A stretch of DNA of 64,000 nucleotides from Erythrobacter sanguineus. GTDB taxonomy: Bacteria; Pseudomonadota; Alphaproteobacteria; Sphingomonadales; Sphingomonadaceae. Each line of letters begins with the position of its first letter. Position 1 is the first letter of the stretch. Location: the NCBI RefSeq assembly GCF_900143235.1, contig NZ_FRDF01000011.1:62001-126000 (forward strand). The letters are read 5' to 3'. The notes beneath the pieces are model-generated. The model was not told the origin of the DNA. It searched no databases and saw only the letters and a list, made by a program, of their open reading frames with translations. A program made the translations under genes and the position numbers. Positions 1 through 8,188 of the stretch are shown here, in pieces.

Positions 1-1026
1 TATGATGAGCGTACGCGCCTGATGGCATGGCGGACATTCTTCGGGTGGATTGGCGGAACGCTGATCGCCGCGTTCACCATGGCCGTCATCCTTGCGCCGA
101 GCGATGCCAATCCGGAAGGACTGTTCAACCGCGCCGGCTTCACAACCTATGGTCTGATCGCATCGGTGATGATGTTTACATCCATCATGGTGACGAGCCT
201 CGGCACGCACCGGGCGATCCCAACCCTCCCCAAGGCACCGGTCACCGAGACCAAGCGTCTGGGGGCCATTTTCGGTGAGATTTTCGAGACGCTAACCAGC
301 AAGTCGTTCCTCGCACTATTTCTGGCGACGATAATCTCGGCTGTCGCGACGGGCCTTGCGATGAGCCTCAATCTTTACCTCAACACCTATCTGTGGGGCT
401 TTACACAGGAGCAGATCAGCATTCTCATCCTCGCCTCGCTGGTGGGCGCTGCCGGATCAGTAATCATTGCGCCGCTGTTCACCCGCGTGTTCGGCAAGCG
501 CAAAGGAGCAATCATCGCGGCAAGCGCGACGCTTTTCCTGTCTCCGGTGCTCATCGCATTACGGCTCGGCGGGGTTCTCGAACCGATGCCGACCGACAGC
601 CCGTCATTCCTGCTGCCGTTGATCTTCACCGTGGCTGTGATCGAGATGACCCTCACGATCACCTTCCAGGTGCTCATGTTCTCCATGATTGCCGATCTGG
701 TCGAAGAAAGCGAAGTGCGGACCAAGCGCCGGTCCGAAGGCGTATTCTTCGCCGCGATCACCTTCTCGGCTAAAGCCACACAGGGATTGGGCATTTTCGC
801 CGCTTCGCTGGTGTTGGCCTATGTCAGTTTCCCGGAAGGTGCAAAGCCTGGGGAAGTCTCAGAGGACATCGTACTGGAGTTTGGCCTGACTTATCTTATC
901 GCAATCCTGACCTTGTCGATTGCCCGGATATTCTGCGTCCGCCTCTACCGTATCGACCGAGAAGCGCATGAACGCAATGTAGCTCAAACCACCGCAATCG
1001 ACCAAGGACCCGCCAGTGACGTTTGA
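1..1026 (+). CDS. GPH-family (MelB-like) MFS symporter, 5' end cut off by window
   Basis: Inner-membrane major facilitator of the glycoside-pentoside-hexuronide:cation symporter type. The frame is open from base 1 and reads YDERTRLMAWRTFFGWIGG, which is the conserved Asp-Glu-Arg-Thr-Arg loop after helix 4, so the N-terminal third lies outside the window and the ATG at 22 is not the true start. About 340 residues are visible, with hydrophobic helices throughout and a central cytoplasmic loop around VTETKRLGAIFGEIFETL. The stop overlaps the next gene by 11 bases, so both belong to one rightward operon with an acetoacetate-decarboxylase-like enzyme, a hydroxyacyl-CoA dehydrogenase and a dioxygenase. 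It probably imports the substrate of that pathway; the substrate cannot be read from sequence. Confidence 0.85.
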   Translation, partial: YDERTRLMAWRTFFGWIGGTLIAAFTMAVILAPSDANPEGLFNRAGFTTYGLIASVMMFTSIMVTSLGTHRAIPTLPKAPVTETKRLGAIFGEIFETLTSKSFLALFLATIISAVATGLAMSLNLYLNTYLWGFTQEQISILILASLVGAAGSVIIAPLFTRVFGKRKGAIIAASATLFLSPVLIALRLGGVLEPMPTDSPSFLLPLIFTVAVIEMTLTITFQVLMFSMIADLVEESEVRTKRRSEGVFFAAITFSAKATQGLGIFAASLVLAYVSFPEGAKPGEVSEDIVLEFGLTYLIAILTLSIARIFCVRLYRIDREAHERNVAQTTAIDQGPASDV

Positions 1027-1828
1027 ACGAGATCCAGCCAAGAGTTACATGATGCCAGCGCATTTCGGGGCGCGCTACACCGGCCCCAATACGTCCGGCT
1101 GGTACCGCGACGTGACTGCAATGGTGGTGCCCTATGTCACGGATCGCACCAAGCTGGCCGCGCTCTTACCGGATGGTTTCGAGCCTGCGGAAGACCCGGT
1201 GATCTCTGTCTACTACGCGTGCAACAAGCAGATCGATTGGCTGGCAGGGCGCGGTTACAACATGATCGGCGTCAATGCGGATGTGATCTACAATGGAGAA
1301 GGCGAGAGGCTTGCCGGGACCTATGCTCTCGTCATCTGGGAGAACCTGGCCGATCCTATCCTGACCGGGCGCGAATTGCAGGGCATCCCCAAGGTCTTCG
1401 CGGATATTCCCGACCACAGCATCAGTGGCGACGTTTGGCGCTGCAACGCGAGCCACTTTGGCCATGCGATAGTCGGCATGGAAATCTCCGCCCTACGCGC
1501 GCCGGAGCTTGAGGAGATTGCCGCTGCGCAGAAGGCAAAGGAGGGCCAGGACAACCCGATGGGCTGGCGCTACATCCAAAAGGCAGGGGCGCCTGATCCC
1601 GCACTAGACGAATACACTACATTCCCGAGCGAGAACCACTTGAGCCAAATCATGCTGGGTGAAGGGAACGTAGACTGGAACCGGCTGACTTGGGAGCAGA
1701 ACCCGACCCAGTTCCATATCGTCAACGCGCTGGAGCAACTGCCCATCGTCGAATATCGCCCCGCAATGATTACACGGGGTGCGACCAATCTGGTGTTGCC
1801 GCAACGCCCGACCCGTGTGCTGCGATGA
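1016..1828 (+). CDS. acetoacetate decarboxylase family protein
   Basis: 270 residues of the acetoacetate decarboxylase (ADC) fold, a cytoplasmic enzyme type that forms a Schiff base between a lysine and a keto acid. The motif GRELQGIPKVFADIP near residues 117-131 holds the family's Pro-Lys segment, and this Lys is the candidate catalytic residue. A GTG at 1016 overlaps the symporter stop by 11 bases; the ATG at 1049 (MMPAHFG) is an alternative start. The gene ends in an ATGA overlap with the dehydrogenase gene, so it is translationally coupled. ADC-like proteins do varied chemistry (decarboxylation, hydration, aldol-type), so beta-keto acid decarboxylation is an inference from the adjacent 3-hydroxyacyl-CoA dehydrogenase. 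Confidence 0.8.
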   Translation: MTFERDPAKSYMMPAHFGARYTGPNTSGWYRDVTAMVVPYVTDRTKLAALLPDGFEPAEDPVISVYYACNKQIDWLAGRGYNMIGVNADVIYNGEGERLAGTYALVIWENLADPILTGRELQGIPKVFADIPDHSISGDVWRCNASHFGHAIVGMEISALRAPELEEIAAAQKAKEGQDNPMGWRYIQKAGAPDPALDEYTTFPSENHLSQIMLGEGNVDWNRLTWEQNPTQFHIVNALEQLPIVEYRPAMITRGATNLVLPQRPTRVLR

Positions 1829-3087
1829 GGCCGGGCGATCCTGGCCATGTCTGCTTTATCGGCGCAGGCACAATGGGCTGCTATAACGCTCTGCTCGCCT
1901 CGTTGGCGGGCTATGATGCAGTCATCTACGATATCTCGCGAGAGACGCTGTTTGGCGTGCCGCAAACTATATCTGCGATGGGTGCACAAATGGTCGCGGC
2001 AGGTCTGCAGGATACTGACGCGGTCGAAGTGGCAAAATCACGCATAGCGACACAGCACGACCTGACTGCCGCGCTCTACGGCGCGAAGCTCGTGAGCGAA
2101 TCCATTTTCGAGAATCTCGAAGTCAAGCGCGAGTTGTTTGCTGATCTCGATGGCCGCTGTCGAAGCGATGTCATCATCACCACCAACAGTTCCTCGTTGA
2201 TGGTATCGGATATCGAAGATGCGCTAGGCGACGGGAGCCGTTTTGCCGCTCTTCACTCGCATCTGGGCGCTATGCTGTTCGATATCGTGCCCGGCCCCCG
2301 AACCGCACCCGGGACAACGGCAGCGCTCAAGGAATACGTGTCAAATCTTGGCGGCATCTCGCTCGTTCTCAACAAGGAGAACAAGGGCTATGTCTTCAAC
2401 GCAATGATCGGCCCGGTTTTGGCCACCGCTATGCTTCAGGTTATCGATGGCGCAGCAAGCATGGAAGATGTCGACCGTGCTTGGATGAAGCGCACCGGAT
2501 CACCAATGGGGCCGTTTGGCATGATGGACCTGTTCGGCACAGCGCTGATTTACGACAGCTGGAAGCACCGCCCCGCAATGCCCGACCAGCCGTTGATGGA
2601 CTTGATGAAGCGTAAGGTACTGTCCTTCCTCGCGCCGATCGTTGGTACGGGCAGGCTCGGGATGAAATCAGGCCATGGGTTCTACACCTATCCCGACCCG
2701 GCATACAGCCGCCCCGGCTTCCTCAACGGGTATCCGGAGACCAGCGGTGCCGACTACGCGCTGACATCTGCCTGGACACAAAATGCCGCGCTGATCGCAG
2801 CAAATGACGTGGCCGAACCGCATGACATCGACCGCGCTTGGATTGCGGCCACCCGTCAGGCGAAGGGGCCCTTCGCCATTCTCGATGATATCGGGCTGGA
2901 ACGTGCGCTCACGCTATTCGCCGTGACTGGCCCATTGGCGGGCATTGAGAACATTGCGAAGGTCAGCGGCTGCCTGCTCGGGAAACTCGGCGAAGGTTGT
3001 CCCGGAGCAGCAGGCGGCAAGGGCTTCTACGACTATCCCGAACCGGCTTATGCCGAAGCAGGCTTCGTAGGAGGAGGCGCAATTTGA
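1825..3087 (+). CDS. 3-hydroxyacyl-CoA dehydrogenase, two C-terminal domains
   Basis: Cytoplasmic NAD-dependent dehydrogenase of 420 residues. The Rossmann motif FIGAGTMG is at the N-terminus, followed by the NAD domain (roughly residues 8-190). Two copies of the C-terminal dimerisation domain follow, each with its own signature: GPFGMMDLFG then GMKSGHGFYTYPDPAY, and GPFAILDDIG then GGKGFYDYPEPAY. The duplicated C-domain resembles the dehydrogenase part of FadB-type enzymes and some 3-hydroxybutyryl-CoA dehydrogenases. The usual HFFNP around the catalytic His is replaced by ALHSHLGAM, so the substrate may be atypical. Start chosen at ATG 1825 (MRPGDPGHVC), which overlaps the preceding stop as ATGA; the frame is open further upstream but only as an overlap with the previous gene. 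Confidence 0.85.
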   Translation: MRPGDPGHVCFIGAGTMGCYNALLASLAGYDAVIYDISRETLFGVPQTISAMGAQMVAAGLQDTDAVEVAKSRIATQHDLTAALYGAKLVSESIFENLEVKRELFADLDGRCRSDVIITTNSSSLMVSDIEDALGDGSRFAALHSHLGAMLFDIVPGPRTAPGTTAALKEYVSNLGGISLVLNKENKGYVFNAMIGPVLATAMLQVIDGAASMEDVDRAWMKRTGSPMGPFGMMDLFGTALIYDSWKHRPAMPDQPLMDLMKRKVLSFLAPIVGTGRLGMKSGHGFYTYPDPAYSRPGFLNGYPETSGADYALTSAWTQNAALIAANDVAEPHDIDRAWIAATRQAKGPFAILDDIGLERALTLFAVTGPLAGIENIAKVSGCLLGKLGEGCPGAAGGKGFYDYPEPAYAEAGFVGGGAI

Positions 3088-3944
3088 AAACGCGTGAATG
3101 GTCCGAGCATTGCGGTTCGCTGGTGGAAAACTTCCAACTCGCTCAGGCGAGGGATGACGAGATCGATAAGCTGCGCACCTTGCTCGCGGCGCGCGGCGTG
3201 CTTTTCTTCCGCGATCAGGATTTGCCGCCGGCCGAGCACCTTCGTTTCGCGCGGCGATTTGGCGAGATCGTCCTCAACAAGTTTTTCATGCCGGTTCCAG
3301 GCTTCCCCGAAATCGCCGAGGTCCGAAAGGAAGCCGACCAGACGACCAACATCGGGGGCGGCTGGCACACCGATCATAGCTATGACGAGGCACCGGCACT
3401 TGGTTCGATCCTTGTTGCGCGCATACTTCCGGAAAGCGGCGGCGACACACTGTTCGCAAATATGCATTCTGCCTCGGCCGCGCTGCCCGACGATCTGAAG
3501 CGACGTGTTGCAAAGCTGATCGCCGTCCATTCCAACGTTCACATCTATGGGCGCGGCGGGTATTACCAAGGCACAGACCTCGGCAACTCGCTGAAAGGCA
3601 CAGACGATGTTGGCTCCGCCAAGCACCCAGTAATTGTGCGTCATCCGGCTACCGGCGGCGAAATACTCTATGTAAATCCGGCCCATACAACCCACATCGA
3701 GGGACTTGACGAAGACGAGAGCGGCGCGCTGCTAGAGCAGCTCTATGACCACGCATTGCGACCTGAATTTCAGTGCCGTTTCGATTGGCAACCCGGATCG
3801 GTGGCAATCTGGGACAATCGCTCGACCTGGCATTTTGCCGAGAACGACTATGACGGGGAACGCCGCCTGATGCACCGGATCACCCTTGGCGGCGCACCAT
3901 TCCCATCCAATGACGGCGAAACAGCCAGCAATAGCGGAGCCTGA
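3084..3944 (+). CDS. TauD/TfdA family Fe(II)/2-oxoglutarate dioxygenase
   Basis: 286-residue non-haem iron oxygenase. The 2-His-1-carboxylate triad is visible as WHTDHSY (His and Asp) and the distal His in STWHFAEN; the Arg of RRLMHRITLGG would bind 2-oxoglutarate. Such enzymes hydroxylate a substrate while decarboxylating 2-oxoglutarate, often cleaving C-S, C-O or C-N bonds. The best start is TTG 3084, which overlaps the dehydrogenase stop as TTGA and sits just after a strong ribosome site GGAGGAGG at about 3070. It is the last gene of the rightward operon. Its stop lies only four bases from the stop of the broken acyltransferase fragment on the other strand. Confidence 0.85.
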   Translation: MKTREWSEHCGSLVENFQLAQARDDEIDKLRTLLAARGVLFFRDQDLPPAEHLRFARRFGEIVLNKFFMPVPGFPEIAEVRKEADQTTNIGGGWHTDHSYDEAPALGSILVARILPESGGDTLFANMHSASAALPDDLKRRVAKLIAVHSNVHIYGRGGYYQGTDLGNSLKGTDDVGSAKHPVIVRHPATGGEILYVNPAHTTHIEGLDEDESGALLEQLYDHALRPEFQCRFDWQPGSVAIWDNRSTWHFAENDYDGERRLMHRITLGGAPFPSNDGETASNSGA

Positions 3945-3948
3945 CTGC

Positions 3949-4197
3949 CTATAGCGTTCCTCGACCGTATCGATCCCGAGCTGCGACCCAATAGGGGTAA
4001 TCCAGCGGCACCAGCCGCTGCCGCATAGTCTTGGAGAACGGCAGGCGGGCCTCGATGAAACCGAGAATGTCCTTGAAGCGTACGAAACCGTCCTGTGCGG
4101 TCGCCGGATCATAGGTCATGATCGAGCCGATATGCATCGGCGCGTTTCGCTGCTCCAGCGCCACGAATGACGCATCGAGGCCCTGTAGCTGTCTCAA
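3949..4197 (-). pseudogene. truncated wax ester synthase/diacylglycerol acyltransferase (WS/DGAT) fragment
   Basis: 82 codons starting at TTG 4197, one base after the TonB receptor stop. They read RQLQGLDASFVALEQRNAPM then HIGSIMTY and LRQRLV-like RQRLVPLDYPYWV, the typical first 70-75 residues of WS/DGAT enzymes (full length about 450). After YWVA the similarity ends abruptly and a stop follows within ten codons. The catalytic HHxxxDG segment, which normally lies near residue 130-140, is missing. The fragment ends four bases before the convergent dioxygenase stop, so the rest of the gene seems lost by deletion or rearrangement. No wax ester synthase activity is expected. Confidence 0.75.
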
Positions 4198-4198
4198 T

Positions 4199-6700
4199 TC
4201 AGAACCTGAACTGGATCTCGGCTCCGAAGCTGCGCGGCGGCGTGTAGCTGAGCGTACGGCCAAAGGCTGACGAGCGGCTTCCCTCAAGCGCATCGGCACC
4301 GTCATAACCGAGTGTGTCAAACACGTTCCGGACATATCCGATCAGGCGGATGTTCTGGTTGTCGGTCACATAGGTTACTCGCAAGTCGACCTGATCCCAG
4401 CCCGGCACGCGATAGTTGGGATTGTCGAACACCCCGTAATAGGCATCAGACCGGTAGACATAGCTACCCGCCAAGAACAGGTTCCCGCTGGAGACAGGAA
4501 CATCAACCAGGCCCGAAAGCGAAAGCTTGTGCTTGGAAGTCGCTGGCAAACGATTGCCATCGATATCGACCAAATTGTTCCCCGGAAGGTTCGGATCGTC
4601 GAACAGCAGGTTCGTTTCCGTGATCCTGGCATCGAGATAGGCATAATTAGCGTTCAACTCGAACCAGTCGGTCGGCTCCCATGCCGTCTCGAATTCCACG
4701 CCGGTCGACTTGGAAGTCGGAATGTTGAACAGATTGCCCAGACCAATCCCGCCGGTTTCAACTTCGATCGGAACCTGCAGTCCGTCATAGATGTAGTGAA
4801 ACGCGGTGACGTTCAGCGTCAGCCCGTAAGCGGGTTGGCTCTTGATCCCAATCTCGAATGCGTCGACCTCTTCCTTGTCGACCACCGCATTGGCCGAGTA
4901 CACGCCAAGATTGAAGCCGCCCGACTTAATGCCGCGCGAATAGCTGCCGAAAATCAACGTGTCGGGATTCGGCGCGTAATCAAGGCCGAGCCGCCATGAA
5001 AGACCGCTCCAGTCATCCTCGAATGACCGTGTCTGGGCGCCCGAGCCGGTCAGGCTTGGAAATACCGTGTTCAGCACCGGAACGGTCACGTCCAGCGCTG
5101 GGGTGAACGCTCCGCAGCCGAAACCAAAACAACCTGCCGGATTCAGCGTCGGGTCCGTCGGATTCCATCCGACCAGCCGGAACGATTCATTGCCCTTCTT
5201 CTTGTCGCGCGAATAACGCAGACCGACGGTGGCCGTCAGATTCTCTGCGACCTCGAAATCGGCCTGACCAAAGGCGGCGAGGGCATCCGTCTTCAGGTCG
5301 CTTCTTCCCTCATAAAAGGAGCGCCGAGGATTTGCAGCACAGCTAGCGGCGACCGCACCTCCCGGACCTGTGCACAATGGCGCCGCCATTGCCGCGCTCA
5401 GATTATCCGAGCCGTCGCCGTCGACAAATTGGGTGATCGGCTGCGAGAAATCTTCCGAGTATTGATAGAGGCCAACAATCCAGTTGAATGCCCCTTCGTC
5501 ACTGTTCGAAAGGGTGATCTCGTTGCTGTAGTAGCTCTTGTCCTCGATGTACTCCTGCACATAGGTTGGATTGTAAGTGTAGGTGAACGCGGCAAAGGCG
5601 GGACTAAGCGCGGCCAGCGTGCCCGCACCAGTGGTAACCGAATCCACGCTCGTGAAATCGTAGTCGGATATCTGCTCGTAGAAGTACTGCGAATACCCGC
5701 CGACATATTTGAGTGTCACACCGCCCAGATCAGCCGTTAGTTGTGCCACGATATTGTGGTTATCGGTGAGCTTCTGGCTGGCACGCGTATTGGCATCGAA
5801 CGATCGCGGATCAGTGACGCCTGGCGAGGCAACGGTATAGCCGAACGCTGCATTGGGAACGAGACCTTCTGCCAAAACGTCAGTCGTTGAGAATGCCGTC
5901 GCAAGACCTCCTGTGCGGTTATGGTCGTCCCATTCGGCATGTGAGTATTTGAGCCAGAGCTCGGTCGAATCAGAGATGTCCCATTCGAGCTGCCCTTCCA
6001 CGAGAAAGCGGTCGAGCGTGCCTTCACCCTTCAGCCCCGAAACATTGGTATAGGGTTCATCGAAAAAGCGTGGACCAACCTGGACGCTCACGCGCGCCTT
6101 CAACCCCTCGGTGATAGGTCCCGAAAGATAGCCCTCCCCGATCCAGAAACCGAGACTCTCGACCGTTCCGCGCACTTCGCCTTCAAAGGTCTCGGTCGGC
6201 CTTTTGGAAACGACATTAAGCGAACCGCCAATCGAGTTGCGTCCATAGAGCGTGCCCTGCGGTCCGCGAAGCACTTCGACCCGCTCAACGAACATGGGTG
6301 TCTTGGATGCTTCCGCCGCAGAGGCGGTATAGAATCCGTCATTATAGGTCGCGACACCCGGATCGGTGCCGATGATATTGGTCAGCCGCCCGACACCGCG
6401 GATCGAAAGCCGGTCGAGCGACGCGGAAAAACTCAGGCCCGGCGTGAAATTCGACATGTCCTGGATCGTGCGGATGCCGAGCTTGTCACGATCTTCATCG
6501 CTAAAGACGGAAATAGCGACCGGCACATCTTGAACGTCCTGCTCGCGGCGCTGCGCAATGACGATGATGGGATTACCTTGGCCGCCAGTTGGCGTTTCGG
6601 CCGTATCTTGGGGTTGCCCCTGCGCCTGATCCTGCGCCTGTGCGGGCATCGCCATGATGATCGCGCCCAGTGAAACGGCCGAAAATAGTGTCTTAGTCAT
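4199..6700 (-). CDS. TonB-dependent outer-membrane receptor
   Basis: 833-residue TonB-dependent transporter. The signal peptide MTKTLFSAVSLGAIIMAM-PAQAQ is followed by a Gln/Asp-rich linker, a TonB-box-like segment (GNPIIVIAQRREQDVQDVP), the plug domain (VEVLRGPQGTLYGRNSIGG) and a beta barrel ending in aromatic QFRF, as needed for outer-membrane insertion. Start ATG 6700 is preferred to an upstream in-frame ATG (6736) because it gives a clean signal peptide and follows GGGGGAG. The type (RREQDVQDVPVAISVF, GSLNVVSKRP) is the large expanded receptor family of sphingomonads. It is divergent from the LysR gene and near the dioxygenase/ADC operon, so import of that pathway's substrate is likely; the ligand is unknown. 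Confidence 0.92.
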   Translation of the reverse strand: MTKTLFSAVSLGAIIMAMPAQAQDQAQGQPQDTAETPTGGQGNPIIVIAQRREQDVQDVPVAISVFSDEDRDKLGIRTIQDMSNFTPGLSFSASLDRLSIRGVGRLTNIIGTDPGVATYNDGFYTASAAEASKTPMFVERVEVLRGPQGTLYGRNSIGGSLNVVSKRPTETFEGEVRGTVESLGFWIGEGYLSGPITEGLKARVSVQVGPRFFDEPYTNVSGLKGEGTLDRFLVEGQLEWDISDSTELWLKYSHAEWDDHNRTGGLATAFSTTDVLAEGLVPNAAFGYTVASPGVTDPRSFDANTRASQKLTDNHNIVAQLTADLGGVTLKYVGGYSQYFYEQISDYDFTSVDSVTTGAGTLAALSPAFAAFTYTYNPTYVQEYIEDKSYYSNEITLSNSDEGAFNWIVGLYQYSEDFSQPITQFVDGDGSDNLSAAMAAPLCTGPGGAVAASCAANPRRSFYEGRSDLKTDALAAFGQADFEVAENLTATVGLRYSRDKKKGNESFRLVGWNPTDPTLNPAGCFGFGCGAFTPALDVTVPVLNTVFPSLTGSGAQTRSFEDDWSGLSWRLGLDYAPNPDTLIFGSYSRGIKSGGFNLGVYSANAVVDKEEVDAFEIGIKSQPAYGLTLNVTAFHYIYDGLQVPIEVETGGIGLGNLFNIPTSKSTGVEFETAWEPTDWFELNANYAYLDARITETNLLFDDPNLPGNNLVDIDGNRLPATSKHKLSLSGLVDVPVSSGNLFLAGSYVYRSDAYYGVFDNPNYRVPGWDQVDLRVTYVTDNQNIRLIGYVRNVFDTLGYDGADALEGSRSSAFGRTLSYTPPRSFGAEIQFRF

Positions 6701-6798
6701 TACCCACTCCCCCAAAACTGCCCGGCGCGATGTCACAAGGACTCAAGCAAGACCGGTTGCAGCTTGGGGATGGTCAAGCTATCAACTTTGAGCAATAA

Positions 6799-6815
6799 GG
6801 ATAGATGCTCTATCC
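6799..6815. promoter_or_regulatory. inverted repeat, candidate LysR operator
   Basis: GGATAG-ATGCT-CTATCC, a perfect 6-bp inverted repeat with a 5-bp spacer, lies in the 130-bp divergent region between the TonB receptor and the LysR gene, directly before the LysR ribosome site (AAAGGAGG, 6816-6823). The place fits an autoregulatory or divergent operator. It is not a strict T-N11-A LysR box, so the role is inferred. Confidence 0.4.
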
Positions 6816-6830
6816 AAAGGAGGTTCCGAG

Positions 6831-7820
6831 ATGGATGAGCTATGGCGGTACCGGCAACTGATCACCCTGGCTGAGATGGGCAATTACAGAAGGGCTGCCG
6901 ACAGACTCGGGATCACCCACGGAGCGCTAAGCCAGACGGTCGCCAAGTTCGAAGATCAGTACGGTACGCAATTGTTCGAGCGCAAGAAGCGACGCACCGT
7001 TGCCACGCCCTATGGAGAACGGTTACTGCATGCGGCTCGGGAATCCGTCGAGCTTGTTTCGCAGGCTAGGCGTGACATGGCGCTCATGCAGAATTTGAAG
7101 ATCGGCCGCCTGATTGTCGGCGTCGATACGGCCATCGCCGAGGGGCTGCTCGCCCCCGCTCTTGCTGCGTTGCTGAAGAGCTTTCCCGAGCTGCAGTTCA
7201 CTACCCTGGCGCGCAATTGGCGGACAATGGAGGAAGATCTGCGCTCGGACAGGATCGACATGTTTATCGGCCTATCGCCAGATCGACGGAGCGACAGTTT
7301 CGATTACCGGGAGTTTCCTCTTGTCCCGCCGATTTTCGTGTGCCGATCTGACCACCCACTGATCCGCAAGGGCGCATTTGAGGTTTCGGATCTATTGATT
7401 CACCCATTTGGAGGTAGCGAAGTGCCTGATTCGCTGCTCAAGCAGTTTGTCGAAGCGTTTCCGGCACAGTTCAAATCCATCTCATCATTGCGCGAAATTT
7501 TTCTCACGGCTCACGAGCTGGGCTTGCTGCGCCAGCTCCTTACCAGCACTGACATCGTAGGATTGCTGCCAGAGGCGGTAATCCGGTCCGAGCTCGATGC
7601 CGGGAATGTACGGATTTTGGCTCGCCTTGACGATGTGATGGAATCTGAAATCAAGGGCTCGATCGTGACCCGACAGGATCGTTCGCTTCCTCCGGCCGCA
7701 TTGCGTTTGTCTTCCCTTGTTGAAGACATGGCGCTTCGGGGCTTCGGCGCCTACCAGTCTCGCGATCATATTGAGCGCCAGATCGACCTACCAGTCGATG
7801 GGAAGGATAGGGCGCGATGA
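6831..7820 (+). CDS. LysR-family transcriptional regulator
   Basis: 329 residues. The N-terminal winged helix-turn-helix is typical (LITLAEMGNYRRAADRLG, ITHGALSQTVAKFEDQYG, LFERKKRRTVATPYG), followed by the long linker helix and a periplasmic-binding-protein-like effector domain from about residue 90. The ATG at 6831 is seven bases after AAAGGAGG. Divergent orientation to the TonB receptor and the nearby catabolic operon suggests it controls them, presumably with a pathway compound as co-inducer. The ATG and the HTH start (residue 4) agree with family length (about 300), with a slightly long C-terminus. Confidence 0.92.
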   Translation: MDELWRYRQLITLAEMGNYRRAADRLGITHGALSQTVAKFEDQYGTQLFERKKRRTVATPYGERLLHAARESVELVSQARRDMALMQNLKIGRLIVGVDTAIAEGLLAPALAALLKSFPELQFTTLARNWRTMEEDLRSDRIDMFIGLSPDRRSDSFDYREFPLVPPIFVCRSDHPLIRKGAFEVSDLLIHPFGGSEVPDSLLKQFVEAFPAQFKSISSLREIFLTAHELGLLRQLLTSTDIVGLLPEAVIRSELDAGNVRILARLDDVMESEIKGSIVTRQDRSLPPAALRLSSLVEDMALRGFGAYQSRDHIERQIDLPVDGKDRAR

Positions 7821-8188
7821 GGTAGAATTGATAGCAGCACGCATCTCTTTAAAGCAGACAGCCTGCTATCGGCCCATAAGCAGCCTCAAACGCCAGCGAG
7901 GCTCAAAATCCACTGGGAAGTGATTGTTGCCACATCAGCATGTTGCCTCGCCTATCTGGACCGTCCTTCGCAGCTTAGAACAGGAGCACACCCTACCCCG
8001 CAATTTCGGGATATAAGCCTTTGTTTCTGAATTGAAATAGCGTTTTGGGTGGAATCAACCCGTCTACGAGTAGAGCGGGTTTGCGCCGAACCGCAGACCA
8101 CTCACGTTGCCATAACTTACTACAATAAATAGATACTTTCACTTGCTGTCACGGGTTGCAGAAGGGTTGCGGTTTTTGGCGCAATCGG
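7821..8188. other. non-coding stretch between LysR gene and integrase
   Basis: 368 bases without a convincing gene, visibly more AT-rich than the flanks. The only structure I see is an imperfect hairpin AACCCG-TCTAC-GA-GTAGA-G-CGGGTT at about 8057-8081, which could end the leftward integrase transcript but lacks a T-run. I see no copy of the tRNA-Gly 3' end here, so no attachment site is recognisable. Confidence 0.5.

Noticed and set aside
1690..1824. Upstream extension of the hydroxyacyl-CoA dehydrogenase frame
   Set aside because: It overlaps the decarboxylase-like gene in another frame; ATG 1825 gives the Rossmann motif at the normal position and an ATGA overlap.
7717..7923. Possible small gene after lysR
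   Set aside because: It mostly overlaps the lysR gene in another frame, has no ribosome site and reads without domain features.
8057..8081. Attachment site or strong terminator after the integrase
   Set aside because: The hairpin has a bulge and no T-run, and there is no match to the tRNA 3' end.
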